Assembly: GCF_012489685.1 (NCBI RefSeq)
Contig: NC_080045.1
Span: 66,114,722 to 66,178,721, forward strand
DNA: 64,000 bases
Source: Lotus japonicus
Lineage: Eukaryota; Streptophyta; Magnoliopsida; Fabales; Fabaceae
Direction: 5' to 3'
A program made the translations under genes and the position numbers. Below the pieces are notes generated by a model. It had not been told where the DNA came from and did no database searches. It saw nothing but the letters and a program-made list of their open reading frames with translations. Below, in pieces: positions 33,022 through 56,621 of this stretch (position 1 is the first letter of the stretch; each line of letters begins with the position of its first letter).

Positions 33022-34584
33022 TGTAGTACTATTTTCTTAATTATCAATGTAATTTATTCAAAACCTGTGGGATAAAGCAAGAATAATCTACTCAGTAGAA
33101 GGAAGTGGCAATTAAGATAGAACTTCATAGGATGTATGAGGTGCTTACCAGGAATGAGAGGGAAGCTGGCTCTGACAACTGAGCGGCGCCGGCTAACTGA
33201 GAGGCCGGAGTGGCTGAGACGTGAGATGAAAGTGAGTCCAACAGTAAAGTTGTAGAAATTATTGTAATGGGGTACATGCGCAGCCTTATATAATACTTAG
33301 GTTAAGATTGAACTAGACTAGTATGAGTATGATTCTAATAGTGATGATTGACATCCAATATTCATGTTATATGAAAATTTATTTTGAAAAGATGATAAAT
33401 AAATACATCTTTATTTCTACTTTGAAACTCAAAAGTTGTATTCACCCCTAAGTTAGCATCAAGTGATAGAGTTGATAAATGAGTTCTCATTCACAAACGT
33501 TAAAATTGAACTATTAATTATTTGTTGAATAGATTTAGTGTTGTACACCTACGTCATCTCACTTAATTTAACTTTCAACCTTTGCTTGGAAAGAAGTGAG
33601 ATCTCACTTTCCATGAGGAAAACACGGCAGAGAACATAATCTTCCCTTAGCTTTCAATAGAAATCAATGAGGAAATAAACCTAGCGTAAATAAATTGAAA
33701 TAAACAAAGTTAATACAGGAATAATGTTGATGTTGTTTATAAAATTCTTTTTAAACTTATGAGTTTTAAAAACTTGGTTTAAAAAACTTAGATGTGCGGG
33801 AAGAAAGAAAATGCTAGAAGCACGCACGTTCAAGAGATTATAAGTTACTTATAAGGTTCAACATCAAAGTGCTACCTTAGAGATTTATTTCTTAAAGATT
33901 AAAGTGATCTTATAATGCCCTGTTTGGAAGAGGTTATGTGAGTTTATATTATAGCATAAACGCTTATAAAGTGTAACTAAAGATAAAGCAAACAATGTGA
34001 AAGAATAACAGCTACATTGTGATGCAACTACACATGTTTTCCATTTGAAGACATAATTTTGCAATATAATTTCCCGGACGTCTATTGTTTCATTAACACT
34101 CTCAGGAATAACAAAAACTAAACCTTATGCATGCAATGAACAAATTTAGCTTTGAACCATAGACAGTTAAAGAGTTGACATAGATCATAACATAAACTTT
34201 CCAAAAAAAACTACACTTAGTATCATTATCCATGGCAATTACACAATGAAATGATGTCTACTGAGGTTCCAGCCTTTTCACAGCATATGCAATCCTACAA
34301 TTCTACACGTCAGTTTCCAGAAACAAAACCAAATCAGAAGAAACTGACTATAGATCAATTTTACATTCATTTGAAACAGTAGTGCTAAGAAAGTAAAGTC
34401 ACAACAACAGAAGTTTAATCCCATCAAGTGAAGTTGGGTATATGGATCCTTCGACGCCACTGCGGTCGATAAAAACCAAATTTTGTGGAAAGAAAGTAAA
34501 GTCACAATGAGAATCTACTCTTTTTATCATACTGTGATCGACAAAAAGAATCGGAATTAATCAAGGAGCCCACACCCATATCTC
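33022..34584. other. Intergenic: promoter of the WD40 gene and 3' flank of the phosphatase gene
   Basis: The right side of the WD40 gene has a GC-rich start near 33150-33240, probably 5' leader with an intron. The rest is AT-rich, with a possible MITE remnant near 33920-33980 (TGTTTGGAAGAGGTTATG). No gene is seen. Confidence 0.45.
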
Positions 34585-36649
34585 CTACTTCGACAACCGG
34601 TGTCTGGACCACTCTTCAAGCGCCTTGCGATGGAGAGCATTCATCCGAATGTAAGGTCGTTTTTGCTTGATCAGTTTCTCAGCATTCTTCCAATCCTCTG
34701 TGATACCTAGTGCCACTAACAGTGCACACATAACAGCAACACTTCTGCCATGACCTTTAAACAGGGAAAGAAATGATAGTTATATTACAATCTTATAGGC
34801 AAGCATAACAATCTGGCTTGCAATTAAACAAAGTAACACTATAAATTGTGAGATTTCTATATTAACTAATATTGTAAATGTACTCATTTAAAATGTCATA
34901 TAATTCTATCTGATCGATAAAATTATGGCAGCCCTCATCATTCATTGCCCAATTTTTACAATGTATATCTAATATTCTAACTCAAATTACTTCCTTAGAC
35001 TAGCAGCTCGAAGTAATAGTAATAATGAAAGAGCAACCCCAAAGTGGTCAACACCCAACAAATAGGATGGGGAATCCTTAAAACTTAATGCATTGACAAA
35101 TAAGTTATGTTCCCAGTAAAGAAGGACAACCAGTTATCTTAATGTGGATAAATTACTAGTAACAATTTTCTTCTTGCTGGGCCCCAGATTTGCATCTATT
35201 AATCTTCACTAGACAGAAACACATACTCAACCAAAGGTAAGCTCTCAGACCATTTTGAACGAAGATCACCTAAAATCAGCTTTCCTCGATGAAGCCAAAG
35301 GGTCACTTCACTGGCAATTTTAAACCATAATTTTGTTGATGATAAAGTACACAACCCTAGTTCCCAACACTAGCATCATTATCATAGTGAGATTCTTCCA
35401 TCCAATTGTTGTCTCAATTGTCGGTTGTTTTCTTTTAGATTGTGGTGGTTCAAAAGATCTGTAAGCACTTATAAATCGAAAAGTGTTTTTTCTCTTTGGT
35501 TGGTTGGACTTCTCTTATTTGAAATGCATAACCAATATTTCCCTTTATTATCCCTCCCCTTCCCAAAATCCAGCAGGAGACATTTAAAGATAGAGAAAAT
35601 TGCAAGGGACCTACTTTGGTCTAGTATGCAAACAAAGAGAAAGACCATTTAGATAGAAAGCTTATTGCTGACCAACAAATGAAGTATGATCAGGTCCTTG
35701 ATATATCCTAGAACTTTTATTTTGAAGGAACCAGAATGTTAGGGAAACTAGGGGTTTCGATTACATTCTACTTTGACTTTACGTTCACCTGTCTTGTGAT
35801 TCAGATAGAAGATTTAGGACTTTGGATTATTGTATTTACTACTTGTAAGTCTTCTTATTCAATTTCGAAACCATTGTCTTATCATCAGAGTTCCCTCCTT
35901 GACAAAAACACAAGTTTTGAAAGTTCAAAACTCCTTCTAAAGTCAAGTGGTTTGTTAGGCCAACAGATATTAGCAGGATCCCTATAAATCACCATATTAT
36001 CACATAAATTAGAGTTCAACTCAACACCAAGAATGAATGAAAATCACACTTCAACTCCAACAAAAACAAGTTATTATTAGCAAAGGTAGTGAAGTGAATT
36101 ACCATAAGCACAGTGAACAAAAATGGGCCTATTGATCTCCCTCTGCCGAATCGCCCACTTCACAGCAGCTTCAATATCAGCAGGTCTCGGCGACCTCGTA
36201 TCCCACGTCGGAAAACAGCGATAAGGCATCCCCACAGTAAAACCCTTCACCCTGGGAAACTCACAGGTGCAGTCAATGATAGCAGGTCCTCCCGGCGGCA
36301 ACATATCCGGCGAACCAGGCCAGCCACCGACGTAAATCCCCTCATGAACCTCCGTGTAAGGAGCTTCCCCGCTTTTGAGCCTCCGCAGCGCGGAGAAGAA
36401 TCGAACGAAGTAGAGGTAAGGGCTGAAGATGATGAGTGACATGATTGGGAAGCTTCCATCGTGATTCTTCCCGAGAAGAAGGGGAAGATCGATGGATGGG
36501 TGTGATGCGATTGAGACTAGGAATGAGACTAGCGATGCGTAGAGTAATGGAATTGATAAGAGTGTGAAACCCAGGTTTTGAAGATACGCGAAGAGAAGCA
36601 TATAGATTGTTGCTTTCAGTGCGATCAACACTGAAATTCCAACACCCAT
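34585..36649 (-). CDS. Membrane-anchored dual-specificity protein phosphatase
   Basis: Two exons, 36649-36103 and 34754-34585, splice to 717 nt, 238 residues. The start MGVGISVLIALK at 36649 is preferred. An ATG 37 codons upstream (36760) would add an unlike extension. Two or three hydrophobic segments fill residues about 4-50 and 70-85, so membrane anchoring is expected. The cytosolic domain has EGIYVGGWPGSPDMLPP, IIDCTCEFPR, PTWDTRSPRP (likely general-acid loop) and the signature HCAYGHGRS with nucleophile Cys180 and Arg186. The end is MNALHRKALEEWSRHRLSK. It is a cysteine-based phosphatase of the YnbD-like plant group, with protein or lipid phosphate as possible substrate. A single long intron (1.35 kb) splits the Gly183 codon in the active-site loop. 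Confidence 0.9.
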
Positions 36650-36789
36650 CTTCTTCTTACTTACTGTGTGGATTTGGAATAGTAAGTAGCAGAAGAAGAA
36701 ATGAATGAAAAGCTCGGTTTCTGTGATGATTTTAAGTCTTTGCCTTGCTTTTGTGGTCATCTAAAAGCATCTTCAACGTGAACTGTCAC

Positions 36790-37220
36790 GACCTTTTGCG
36801 ACGGGAAACAGATCCATCACGAAAGCTTGCGTAGGAGTGTTGAAAACACGTCACAAAAAAAGTGATTGCGACGAAAAGTATCTGTCACTATTTTTGCGAC
36901 GGATGATGTCCGTCACTAATTTGTGACGGACATCATCCGCCGCAACATAGTGACGGAAAACGTTCGTCACTAAATTGCGACGGACACATGACCGTCACTA
37001 ACTTCTGACGGATAAAACACCGTCACTAAATCCGTCACAAAATTGCGACGGATAAAAGTACGTCACTAAGTTACGACGGATATGGCCGTTACTACGTTGC
37101 GACGGGTTCTGATCCGTCACAAAAACCTTGTGAACAATTTTGCGACGCATATATTTCCGTCGCTAATTCCACATCACACCAAGGTGTTTGTGACGGAATT
37201 ATTTTCCATCGCAAAAAACC
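36790..37220. repeat. CACTA-like subterminal repeat patch
   Basis: At least ten copies of TTGCGACGGA / TCCGTCACTAA-type motifs occur in both orientations, for example GCGACGGATGATGTCCGTCAC and its mirror. Dense inverted GCGACGG/CCGTCGC motifs are typical of plant En/Spm (CACTA) subterminal regions. No CACTA terminus, target duplication or transposase was found, so this is a fragment. It lies between two divergently transcribed genes. Confidence 0.6.
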
Positions 37221-37492
37221 CATCTTAATTCCACAATTGTTTTATTGATAATGATTTATTTTAAATGAATCTAATTAAATTCTACTCTTATTTTTTTTAA
37301 CAGAACCAAGTTCTACTCATAATTATTATTAATTAATAATTTTGATTAAAGGCAGATTAATGATTAAAAAAAACGTTTTTTTCCTTCTCTTGATCACCGC
37401 CCATAAACTCCATTACTTCGAAGAACTGGAACTTCATACTCCGCCGGCGGCGACATTTCTCTCTCTCTTTTCTTAAGATCCTTCCAAGCGTG

Positions 37493-47925
<10,433 letters not shown>

Positions 47926-50425
47926 TTGTGTTGGTGCAATGCAATCCCAGATTTGCTGTTGTACAATGTAACTTGCTAGAGTTGATATGAAATTTTCATG
48001 TGCATTATTCAACTTCCAATCCTATTCATGTTCTTAGATGATGTTATGCATTCACTGGATTAACTACAAGGCCATTATCTGTTTAGCCAAAAGATGGAAA
48101 AATGAATGGTGAAAATTTTGTGCAGGAGAATAATTGTTCCTACTCTATTCAGGATTTTAAAGTTAATCCAAATTACTATTAGTACTTATCACATGAACCA
48201 ATGATCAGTCTTCAAGTAATAACTCACAGAGGATGTTACAGAAATCCATACCATTTATAAATTATTTTAAATTTTAGATCTTCTTTACTTTATAAGTACT
48301 TTGTATTAACACCGCTTACACAGCATATTATAACTTGCGAAATTTCTAAGCAATTTCTCAGCCTAGAGCAGTTTATTCCGTATAAGAAATGCAAAGGCAA
48401 TCTTCTACTTTTTGTATCACACAATTTGCATTTTGCACTGATATATAGTTATATATGGAGCTTAAACATGTGACAACATACTCTTGCATCACACAATATG
48501 CATTTCTTTACTCCTAACCCTGAATAAACGGCCTTGGGGTTTTTTAAAAGTAACTCTTGTTCTATTACACGGCTTAATAGCTTTTAAATTTTATAATGAC
48601 TAATTTTTATAGAAGTTGTGTAGATATAATAATCATAATAATATATATACATTTAAAATAACACGAACATTGTAAGTATGAAATTCAATAACATATTTAT
48701 CAAATAAAGAAAATTTTAAAATAAATTTAATTTAACTTTTTTATTCATATCATAGAAGTACTTGTAAATTACACATGATAGCTACTAGTAATCTTTGATT
48801 TTCCTGTCTCAAAAAGTTTCAATCAAATTATTCCACTGAAAGACGAGTTAAGGGGTGGTCCGAATCCTTGTAAGTTTTTGTTTTTTGTTTATTTATTTAT
48901 TTTTACATCGGAAAGCATTTAAATTATCTTTCCAAGATCATGGACCTTCCCAGCTGAACTCATATGTCCTCAGCTCTTACAACTTGAGCTATCATTCGGA
49001 GATGAATCCTTGTTAGTTTTAAGTTGCTTAGCTATTTTATTATACACTTTTAACAACAACAAAAAATCAAATAATTCTATCCATGCTTTTAGTTGTGTTT
49101 TGATCAAATTTGGAAGGAAAATATTAAAAGATACGATAAGAAACGCAAGCAAGAAGTGACCATTCTCACCCGCTACCTCGTGATTTATGTCAAGGAGAAT
49201 GCTTGTTAACACGAGAAATTCTCTGACAAATAACGACAAAATGAATTGACTGGTTACAAATCTTTACTTTTACACGCAAGGAAAATAAGTTTTCGCCAAA
49301 GAACCAATTAATTATAATACACTTTTAACAAAAAAAAAAATCAAATAATTCTATTCATGCTTTGTAGTGTTTTGATCAATTTGGAAGCAAAATACTAAAA
49401 GATACGCCAGGAAACACAAGCAAAAGGAGACCGTTTTCACCCGCTACCTCGTGATTTATGTTAAGGAGAATGCTTGTTAACATGAGAAATTCTCCGATAA
49501 ATAACAACAAAGGAAAAATCCTTACTTTTACACACAAGGAAAATATGTTTTCGCCAAAAAAACCAATTAATTACCAACAAATGATTCTTCGTGTGTTTCT
49601 TTTAGGATATCCTTCCTTAAGTATAGTTTATAAGTTTATTGTTAATTTCGCCAGCATTTTAATTTTATGCATTTCTTACAACTTTCATTTATGGAGTAAC
49701 ATATATAACATTACTGAATTCAGTTGACTAGTACACCAAAGATGAAGTTCAATAAACTCATGGATCAAATTACACAACTCCATGAAAACTACATGAATAA
49801 AGAAGTGGATTAATCATAGCATTAAGTAATAATTGTTTACCAAACATTGGATCTTTTTCCGATAATCCGATACCTAGGATAGGACCTCTACATTTACTAC
49901 TTGAACCAGGTCTCATGATGGCATATCTAACTGCCAAGCACACATATGTTTCCTTTCATGGTACAGTTCTGCTGTCATCACTGTATAAGGCCATTGGCCT
50001 GAAGTTTCCTTTAGGAAAAAGCACCTTGTTCTTTCTTTCTGTCTTAGCGTAAAATGCCAAACCTTGTACCTTGTGAGACACGCACGTACCACACCAACCA
50101 ACCTTTCCCCTTATGAAAGGAGGTTTCATGCCTTGTCACAGCTTTGTTTCATAGACTCACACTTCTCATCAGCCATCTTTATGAACAAACTTCATCTGCA
50201 TTGCATAAGATCTCTATAAAGGATACTCATTTAGTCTTATAAGTATAGGGACTCTGAAAATAAAGTCACTACTCTGAAAATAAAGTCACTACCCCATTCC
50301 TCATTTTCTTCTGTTAATTATTTACTTGGTGGGAATTTACCTTTGGTGGTTAAAGTAACAAGCCAAACACCAACCTAGTAGGTTTCTCTCTTGTGTTATT
50401 TGATTTGATTTGACTAAGAGGCACT
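47926..50425. other. Intergenic region between TBCD and the DUF716 gene
   Basis: TBCD 3' UTR, then AT-rich DNA with one tandem duplication (listed separately). No gene is supported. Confidence 0.5.
49045..49580. repeat. Tandem duplication, unit about 270 bp
   Basis: About 49045-49315 and 49322-49580 are diverged direct copies. Both contain ACACTTTTAACA, CAAATAATTCTATxCATGCTTT, CACCCGCTACCTCGTGATTTATGT, GAGAATGCTTGTTAACA and GTTTTCGCCAAA. No coding potential is seen. Confidence 0.85.
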
Positions 50426-51610
50426 ATGCTTGAGGGGCATGTTTTTTTGGGGTTTGGCTTCTTTTTGATTGGTTTATGGCACCTCTTCAACCACATCAAG
50501 CTCCATGCTCTTTACTCCAATTCCTACACGTCAACCCTTTGGTTTCCCTTCAGAATAAGCAGACACCTCGAGCTCTATTTCATCATGGCAAGCTGCTCAC
50601 TCTTCATAGCCATGGAGCTCTTCATATCTCCCCTTCACCACCATCCATTGGACCCTGATGGAACCATCCCCTCTGACCACCTCCACAACTTTGAACACTC
50701 CTCAATGGCCCTGGGTTTCTTGGTCTATGCCACCTTTGCCATGGTTCTTGACAGAAAATGCATCAAAGCTCAACATGAGCTAACCCAATTGCTTGGAGCC
50801 TTGGCTTTTGTGCAAGAGTTTCTTCTCATCCACCTTCATTCTAGAGATCACACAGGTAGGGACGGATAGAGGTTCTAGCAAAATGGGGCAGTGGCCCCAG
50901 AGAAAAAGTTCCTTAATATAATAGTACTCAATTGTTATATTTGCTATTCCTGAAATATTTTATATTGAATCCGTCATGTTTTTTCCCGGTAGAGAAACTC
51001 TGATAAGTGTTTTTGTGTTTGTATCCAAACAAACACATCATCTCCTTTGATTAGTCGTTATTGATTTTACTTAATATGTTAACTTTCCACCTCCTTTATC
51101 AATTTTTTGATTTCGTCCTGACTGACATACACAGGAGTAGAAGGCCAATACCACTTGTTGCTGCAGCTTCTGATTCTTGTTTCTTTAGTCACAACTCTAA
51201 TGGGAATTGGGTTGCCAAAGAGCTTCATGGTTGGCTTTGTGAGATCTGTTTGCATAGTCTTCCAAGGTGTGTGGCTCATGGTCATAGGGTTAATGCTCAC
51301 CACACCTGGATTTGTAGCCAAAGGGTGCTCCATTCACTTTAAGGAGGATCCATATCTGGTAAAATGCAGTGATGATAAGGCCCTTCATAGAGCTGTCTCA
51401 TTGGTGAACCTTCAATTCAGCTGGTTGTTGATAGGAGTCACTATCTTTGCTATGTCTTTCTACTTAATTGGAGTCACTACAGGTAGAGGCTATGGTGAAA
51501 AGGTGGAGTATTTTTCACTGAGGAAAGAGGGACATTGCAGTGAAGAAGATAGCTTAAAGAATGACCTTGAATCTCAATCCCAAAAGACAAGCATGCAAGA
51601 GCAAATTTAA
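50426..51610 (+). CDS. DUF716 / TMEM45-family multi-pass membrane protein
   Basis: Two exons, 50426-50855 and 51135-51610, splice to 906 nt, 301 residues. The protein starts MLEGHVFLGFGFFLIGLWHL, where the family shows a GH-x(5)-G-F signature. It has about six or seven hydrophobic spans, interrupted by a histidine-rich loop (PLHHHPLDPD) and by HNFEHSSMALGF. A conserved HLHSRDHTGVEGQYH lies across the splice site. The C-terminal 45 residues are hydrophilic (KEGHCSEEDSLKNDLES). Plant members are reported to respond to infection and some to viral challenge; the molecular activity is unknown. Confidence 0.92.
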
Positions 51611-52118
51611 AGCACTTTGTGAATTATATGCTCCATTAGTGGACCAAAAAAATTGCTACAATGTATTAATTAAATTCAACTTGCAGAAAAGAGAATTGTA
51701 TCTAAATTAACTGCTGATATTTTATTTTTAAGTTTTTTTCGTTAAATTTGAAGTCATTATTGATGACCTGAAACAAATGTCGATATCCAAGAAATTTGTG
51801 TCAAAATTTGACTTTCCATTTGCAAAAGCAATGCTGTGGAGTTTTTAAGCATGGGAATGGGAAGATTGCATTGTTTTGTTAAGTATGAAGTAGATTAAAA
51901 CTCCTTGGAGAAAATGAGGCAAATTAAAATGTTCCAATCTTTTCACGTTCACATCAGATTTAAGTTTAACGGAACAGTTACAGGTATTTCATTCATTGAT
52001 TTCACAGGCAACATCTATCATTCCATAATATGTATGCCTCGAAGGTGATCTTGAGCTCACCCTTGCGATTGGGTACAAGAACCGTAAAATTGGCTTATTT
52101 TACAAGGTGGTTGATTCC
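51611..52118. other. Convergent 3' flanks
   Basis: Between the stops of two convergent genes; contains only UTR-like AT-rich sequence. Confidence 0.5.
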
Positions 52119-55100
52119 TCAGTAACTATCAATATCTGTCTCTGGTGTCCGGAGGTAGTAACGCAGACAGTTCACCAAAACCTGCTCATTCAAAAATAAA
52201 ACAAGAGATTGTTGAGCAATTTAATTTAGCAGAATCAATGCAATGATAAGATGTGTGTTTGGTTTCCCATCTGAAACGGGAAAACACACATCGAAATTTG
52301 CAAAAGGAGAACCAAAATATTGACACATTGACTTCAACAGAAATCTGAAGAAACTATGAACAACATGTAATTCCTTCAACCCCGATAAAAAACAGTCAAG
52401 ACACTGAGCAAGACTACATATTTAGGGTCTTAAGTCTCCATTTCTTTTGGACACAATGGTTACCTGAGACATTGAACTGTTTAATGCAGCTCCACCATAA
52501 CTGACATGAAATTTATCCTTAGCAATCAAACCCTGAGAGAAAAGTGGGTGAAATTAGTAAATGAAGCAAAAGAAAGACAGAAACGCACAGGGGACATCGA
52601 GGAAGAAGATACTTCTGTATCAATCTCAGCCGATTCAACATCAATGTTCACATCTGCAATGACTTTGATGATTTCAACTAGCAGTCCCGGCCTATCTGCC
52701 GTCTCTATGTACAACAAGCTGAAAAGTTTTGAATTAAAATGCATCAGATGACATCAAGCACCTACACATATCAGGTTGCTAATTATGCAAATCACTTGGT
52801 TTCCAAACAATGTTCATAATAAACAGTTCAAAAACTGTACTAAAAAAGTTAAATCTAGCTAAAAAAAAGGATTACATTCAGATATTATAAAGATGCAAAC
52901 CTCCTCTTAGGCCCATCTTCCTTAACTTGAATACGAGTTGCAAAATCAAGATCAAGCTGCACGAAACAATAATAATAAAGTTGATATTTAGAAGACTAGC
53001 GTGTTTGGATATCCGTTCACAAAGCTTAAAATCACTTTGAATGAAAATCCAGTTCTTACGAAGGATTGAAAAATAAAAAAGCTGGTTTTGTTGAATCATG
53101 AATGTGACTAGAAAACAAACAAGCACTAAGATTACGCAATGGACCCATAAAAGCATTTCATGGAATCAAATATCGCAACACTTTAACAAGTATAATTAGC
53201 CTCCATCTGCAGTCAAAATCTGGAGGCAGGTTCAAGAAGTTATAATTTAACTACAAAAATCACCATATAATTATATAAGAAAAAGTGAAAAGCATAGTCT
53301 ACTGTTAGGATGTAAAAAAAGGAAACTTAGCTAAGGGCTTTTATAGTAGTTAAGGCTGTTGTAGTTAGTTAGTAGTTACTAGAAGGGGATTCGTTAGATA
53401 TATAAATAGGGGGATGTGAGATTTGGTGCAACATCGATTGAGTTTGTGGAGTGGGAAAAAAATTAGAGCAGTGGCTAAGATGTAAGGGGCAACCCTTGAA
53501 GGAGATTACTCTTCTATTCTTTTCTTTCAATAACAGTAGATTCTTTCAATTCTGAGTCTTGGGATCCTAACATCTACGCTACCAGAAAGTAAATAGACAA
53601 CAACACTCTAATCATTTAATGGAAGAATGGTTGTTAACACAAGATTAGCTAAACCATCTACTGGGAAATGAAATGCTGACCAGGATGTATGAATAAATAT
53701 GATCTCAGGGTTTAAGGCCTAAAAATTCGTTCAAGCACACAAAACAACCAAATTCATCAGGAAAGTTTTTACAAATATTTTCAACCTTAATGGTAAAAAA
53801 ACAAAAGAAAAAACGAAGTAGAGGTCTCCCTCATAAAAAGCAATGTATATATCTATAGTAAAGGAAAGATGAAAGGAAAGACTACAAGTCTAGAAGAGTA
53901 TTATTCACCTTCTTCACTGGAGCCTTTATGCCAAACACTTCACCCATAGCTAATTGTTCACTGGATTCCTAGACAAGTAGGAGAGTAGAAAAAACTGAAA
54001 ATTAGGAGCAAAGTAGAAAGTATATTGACATAAATAACAAAGAAAGTTTGTAATAAGAAGAAACTTTAATTACTGGAATTCTGGAAAGGTTCTCATGTAA
54101 AATAATAAGAAATTCAGAAAAAAAAATAACATCTATCAAGCATACTTACAGGATGATACTTCAACAGATTGCTAATAATGGTAAGTCGAATTCTCTCTAA
54201 CATATCAGGATCTTCAACTTTGCGCCCAGTATTTCTGTGACAATATAATCAAATAAATCTGTGAAGACTAAATGTTTTAATGAAGAACTGAAAACATATC
54301 AGACAACCAATGATCAGTGACATTGCTACTGCTTCATATGTTCAAGATGCTCTACTAAATTGTCAGAAAGATACAAATAAGACTTACGATTGTGTAATAA
54401 AAAATTTGGTTTGCTTCACCGATCCCTCTGTGGAGACAGTTCCCTTTGATACATCCAATCCCAAATCTTTTAGTGCTTTCATCTGCCTTGATATGAACAA
54501 CGGACGACAATTATTAATAACTAATAAATACTTATAAAATCATGTAGACAGATAAAATGAGCTCAGAACATTAAAAAATTGATATAATTGATGCCCTTTT
54601 GTAATGTAGCAAAAGCAATAGTAATCTGGTCGCTGAATGTGCTCTGTTTAAACAATATTTCAAACAAGTTGTCTGTTGTCAGCCTTCCTACAGTCCTGAT
54701 AATGCCTTTCTTTTCTATTTCTTTAAAAAGTAAACCTAACAGATTACAAAGACTGGTATGTAGTTTTCAGGTGAATTCTATAAATGAGAAGCAAGGCTTG
54801 TTCACTCAGGGAGAAATGACTTAAGGATGGGAGAAAGGAGGAAAAAAGGAGAAGAAAGCCACTCCGAAGAAAATATAAAACTTTCATTATTTACATCTGT
54901 TCTATCAGATGTGCTTGTTTGAATAGTAGTGGTGAAACATAAATACATAATTTAATAAAACAAACTTTAGGACCTTCATAAAGAGAGAATATTTTCCAAG
55001 ATAACGCTACTAACTAATAAATCAACACTCAACCGAGTTTAGCATATGGATCATGATTAAATCCCAAATTCTACAACTAAGGTCACTACTCACAACATTA

Positions 55101-56621
55101 TCCTTTGGCGAATAAACCTAAGTAATAATACAGGAAAAGAAACTACTAACAAGAGAATATGATGTGGATCTCAGTCCTTTTAAAAAACATATATAAGGTC
55201 CACAATAATACTGCCAGTATCATTGATTCGTGTCATCAAGATTTGAAGTTTTTTATAACAGCTTGGAACAGGCTATGTACCGATTGACAAAACAATATAT
55301 CACATAGGCAGAGTAACAAATCAGATAAATATTCTCTAACTACCACGTAAGGAGGGCATCACTTTAATAACAATCATACTGCAACGATATCCCATCAAGA
55401 ATACACAAAGAGATTCAATTGGATTGAAAGTTTGAGAGGTTGTGATGGATGTCTGTTAGAGTTTAAGTGTCTATTAATAAGAGAGGTAGCAAGAGAGAGC
55501 AGCCTAGTCATTTTGAGTGCATTGGGGCCTTTGGGAATTAGCAGGCTTGTAGACCTTTGAAGTTCTACATTTATGAGTGTGTTATACTTATACCTTGTAA
55601 TTAGGGCTAATCCTTATTTAATTCTGATAAAAATACCAGTTCCTATCAGATTGAGCATGACTAAGTTTCCAATAGCCACATCACCGTGTCAATAAGAGCT
55701 CCAAGACGATCACCAAAGCTAAGCTGCACAATCGTTGCTTCAGAATCCGAGTCTTGATCTATCAAAACCATTGGCATGGGTACACTTTCATGATCCCTAT
55801 TGAACTTCTGCAGTAAGAATTCACCAATCAAATGTCATAAAAATATACGCAAAGCATACCCACCTACAAAACCCAGAGGCTACATGTAAGAAATAGTTAA
55901 CAAAAGCTCAGAACAGAAACTCACACTGACCAGTGAAGCTGAACCAACTGCATTCAAGTCATAAGCTGAAGCATTTAGAATATTCCTGCACAACATTTCA
56001 GCCAGCAGTAAGAAACAAGAGATATAGATACCAGGCTTGTTAATAGCGCGACATAGCGGTGCAATAGTGTAGCGCCTCGGGGGTTCACCGCTAATTCACT
56101 ATTCACCGTTATTTGCGGCTATAGCGCCACAATAGCGCTCGAAATAGCGTTTTTTTGGCTTGCCGCTATGCTGAATCGATTTTCTTCAAACTTCTGTTCC
56201 CCAGAGAGCAGAATCTAATGAAATTTCAAATTAAAAAAAAAATACTGATTGAAGCTATTTTGTTTTGTACTCTTTTGTTTGAAGATAATCAGTATGACTC
56301 TGATTTTATTCAATCCCTAATGAACACCACATTCCCATTATGTATCCATCAACTTTCATCTACATATCAATCTAACCAAACTGAAATTGCAGAGAGAAAG
56401 TAAAACACAGTATCGTTGACTCTGATAAACAGCGGTGATTGCAGAAAATGAAGAAAAGTGTAAGGGCGACGAAGTAAGAGGAATTCTGACTTGTTTCTGG
56501 AGAGGGAAGGTCGGGAGCGGAAGAAGGCGTCAGAGGGAAGAGGAATGGAGAGCGGATCGGAAACCCTACTGCCGGCGTGGACGGCGAATGAAGGAGCGAT
56601 GAAGGCATTGGTGAAAGCCAT
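52119..56621 (-). CDS. Plastid ACT-domain repeat protein, ACR12-like
   Basis: Ten exons. Exon 1 starts at 56621 and its donor is unresolved (after SLSRN near 56500, or near 56405). Then 55985-55925 (or to 55931), 55807-55685, 54482-54388, 54234-54150, 53968-53909, 52956-52901, 52718-52613, 52532-52464 and 52181-52119. The N-terminus [19 protein letters not shown], rich in Ser/Arg/Pro, looks like a chloroplast transit peptide. Two ACT domains follow: [10 protein letters not shown]...[14 protein letters not shown]...LGLDV and [20 protein letters not shown]...[20 protein letters not shown]. The end [20 protein letters not shown] matches the ACR11/ACR12 group, which binds amino acids and in Arabidopsis ACR11 modulates plastid glutamine synthetase. 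Expected length is about 285-310 residues. Intron 6 holds a solo LTR. Confidence 0.88.
53298..53577. mobile_element. Solo LTR with 5-bp target duplication, in ACR12-like intron 6
   Basis: The LTR is 53303-53572 (270 bp), beginning TGTTAGGATG and ending GGATCCTAACA (TG...CA with inverted TGTTAGGA/TCCTAACA ends). TCTAC is repeated at 53298-53302 and 53573-53577. A TATA box (TATATAAATAGG, about 53399) fits an LTR promoter. No internal retrotransposon sequence remains, so recombination between LTRs is likely. Confidence 0.87.
56030..56180. repeat. Degenerate AGCGCTA-rich MITE
   Basis: Contains many ATAGCG/CGCTAT motifs and TTTTTTTGGCTTGCCGCTAT, closely resembling the hAT-type MITE at 60677-60849. 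The CAGTGTTATC termini are not preserved. It lies in intron 1 of the ACR12-like gene. Confidence 0.55.

Noticed and set aside
55448..55660. A second solo LTR beginning TGTTAGAGTTTAAG in an ACR12-like intron
   Set aside because: Retroelement-like in feel, but the 3' end and a matching target duplication could not be found.
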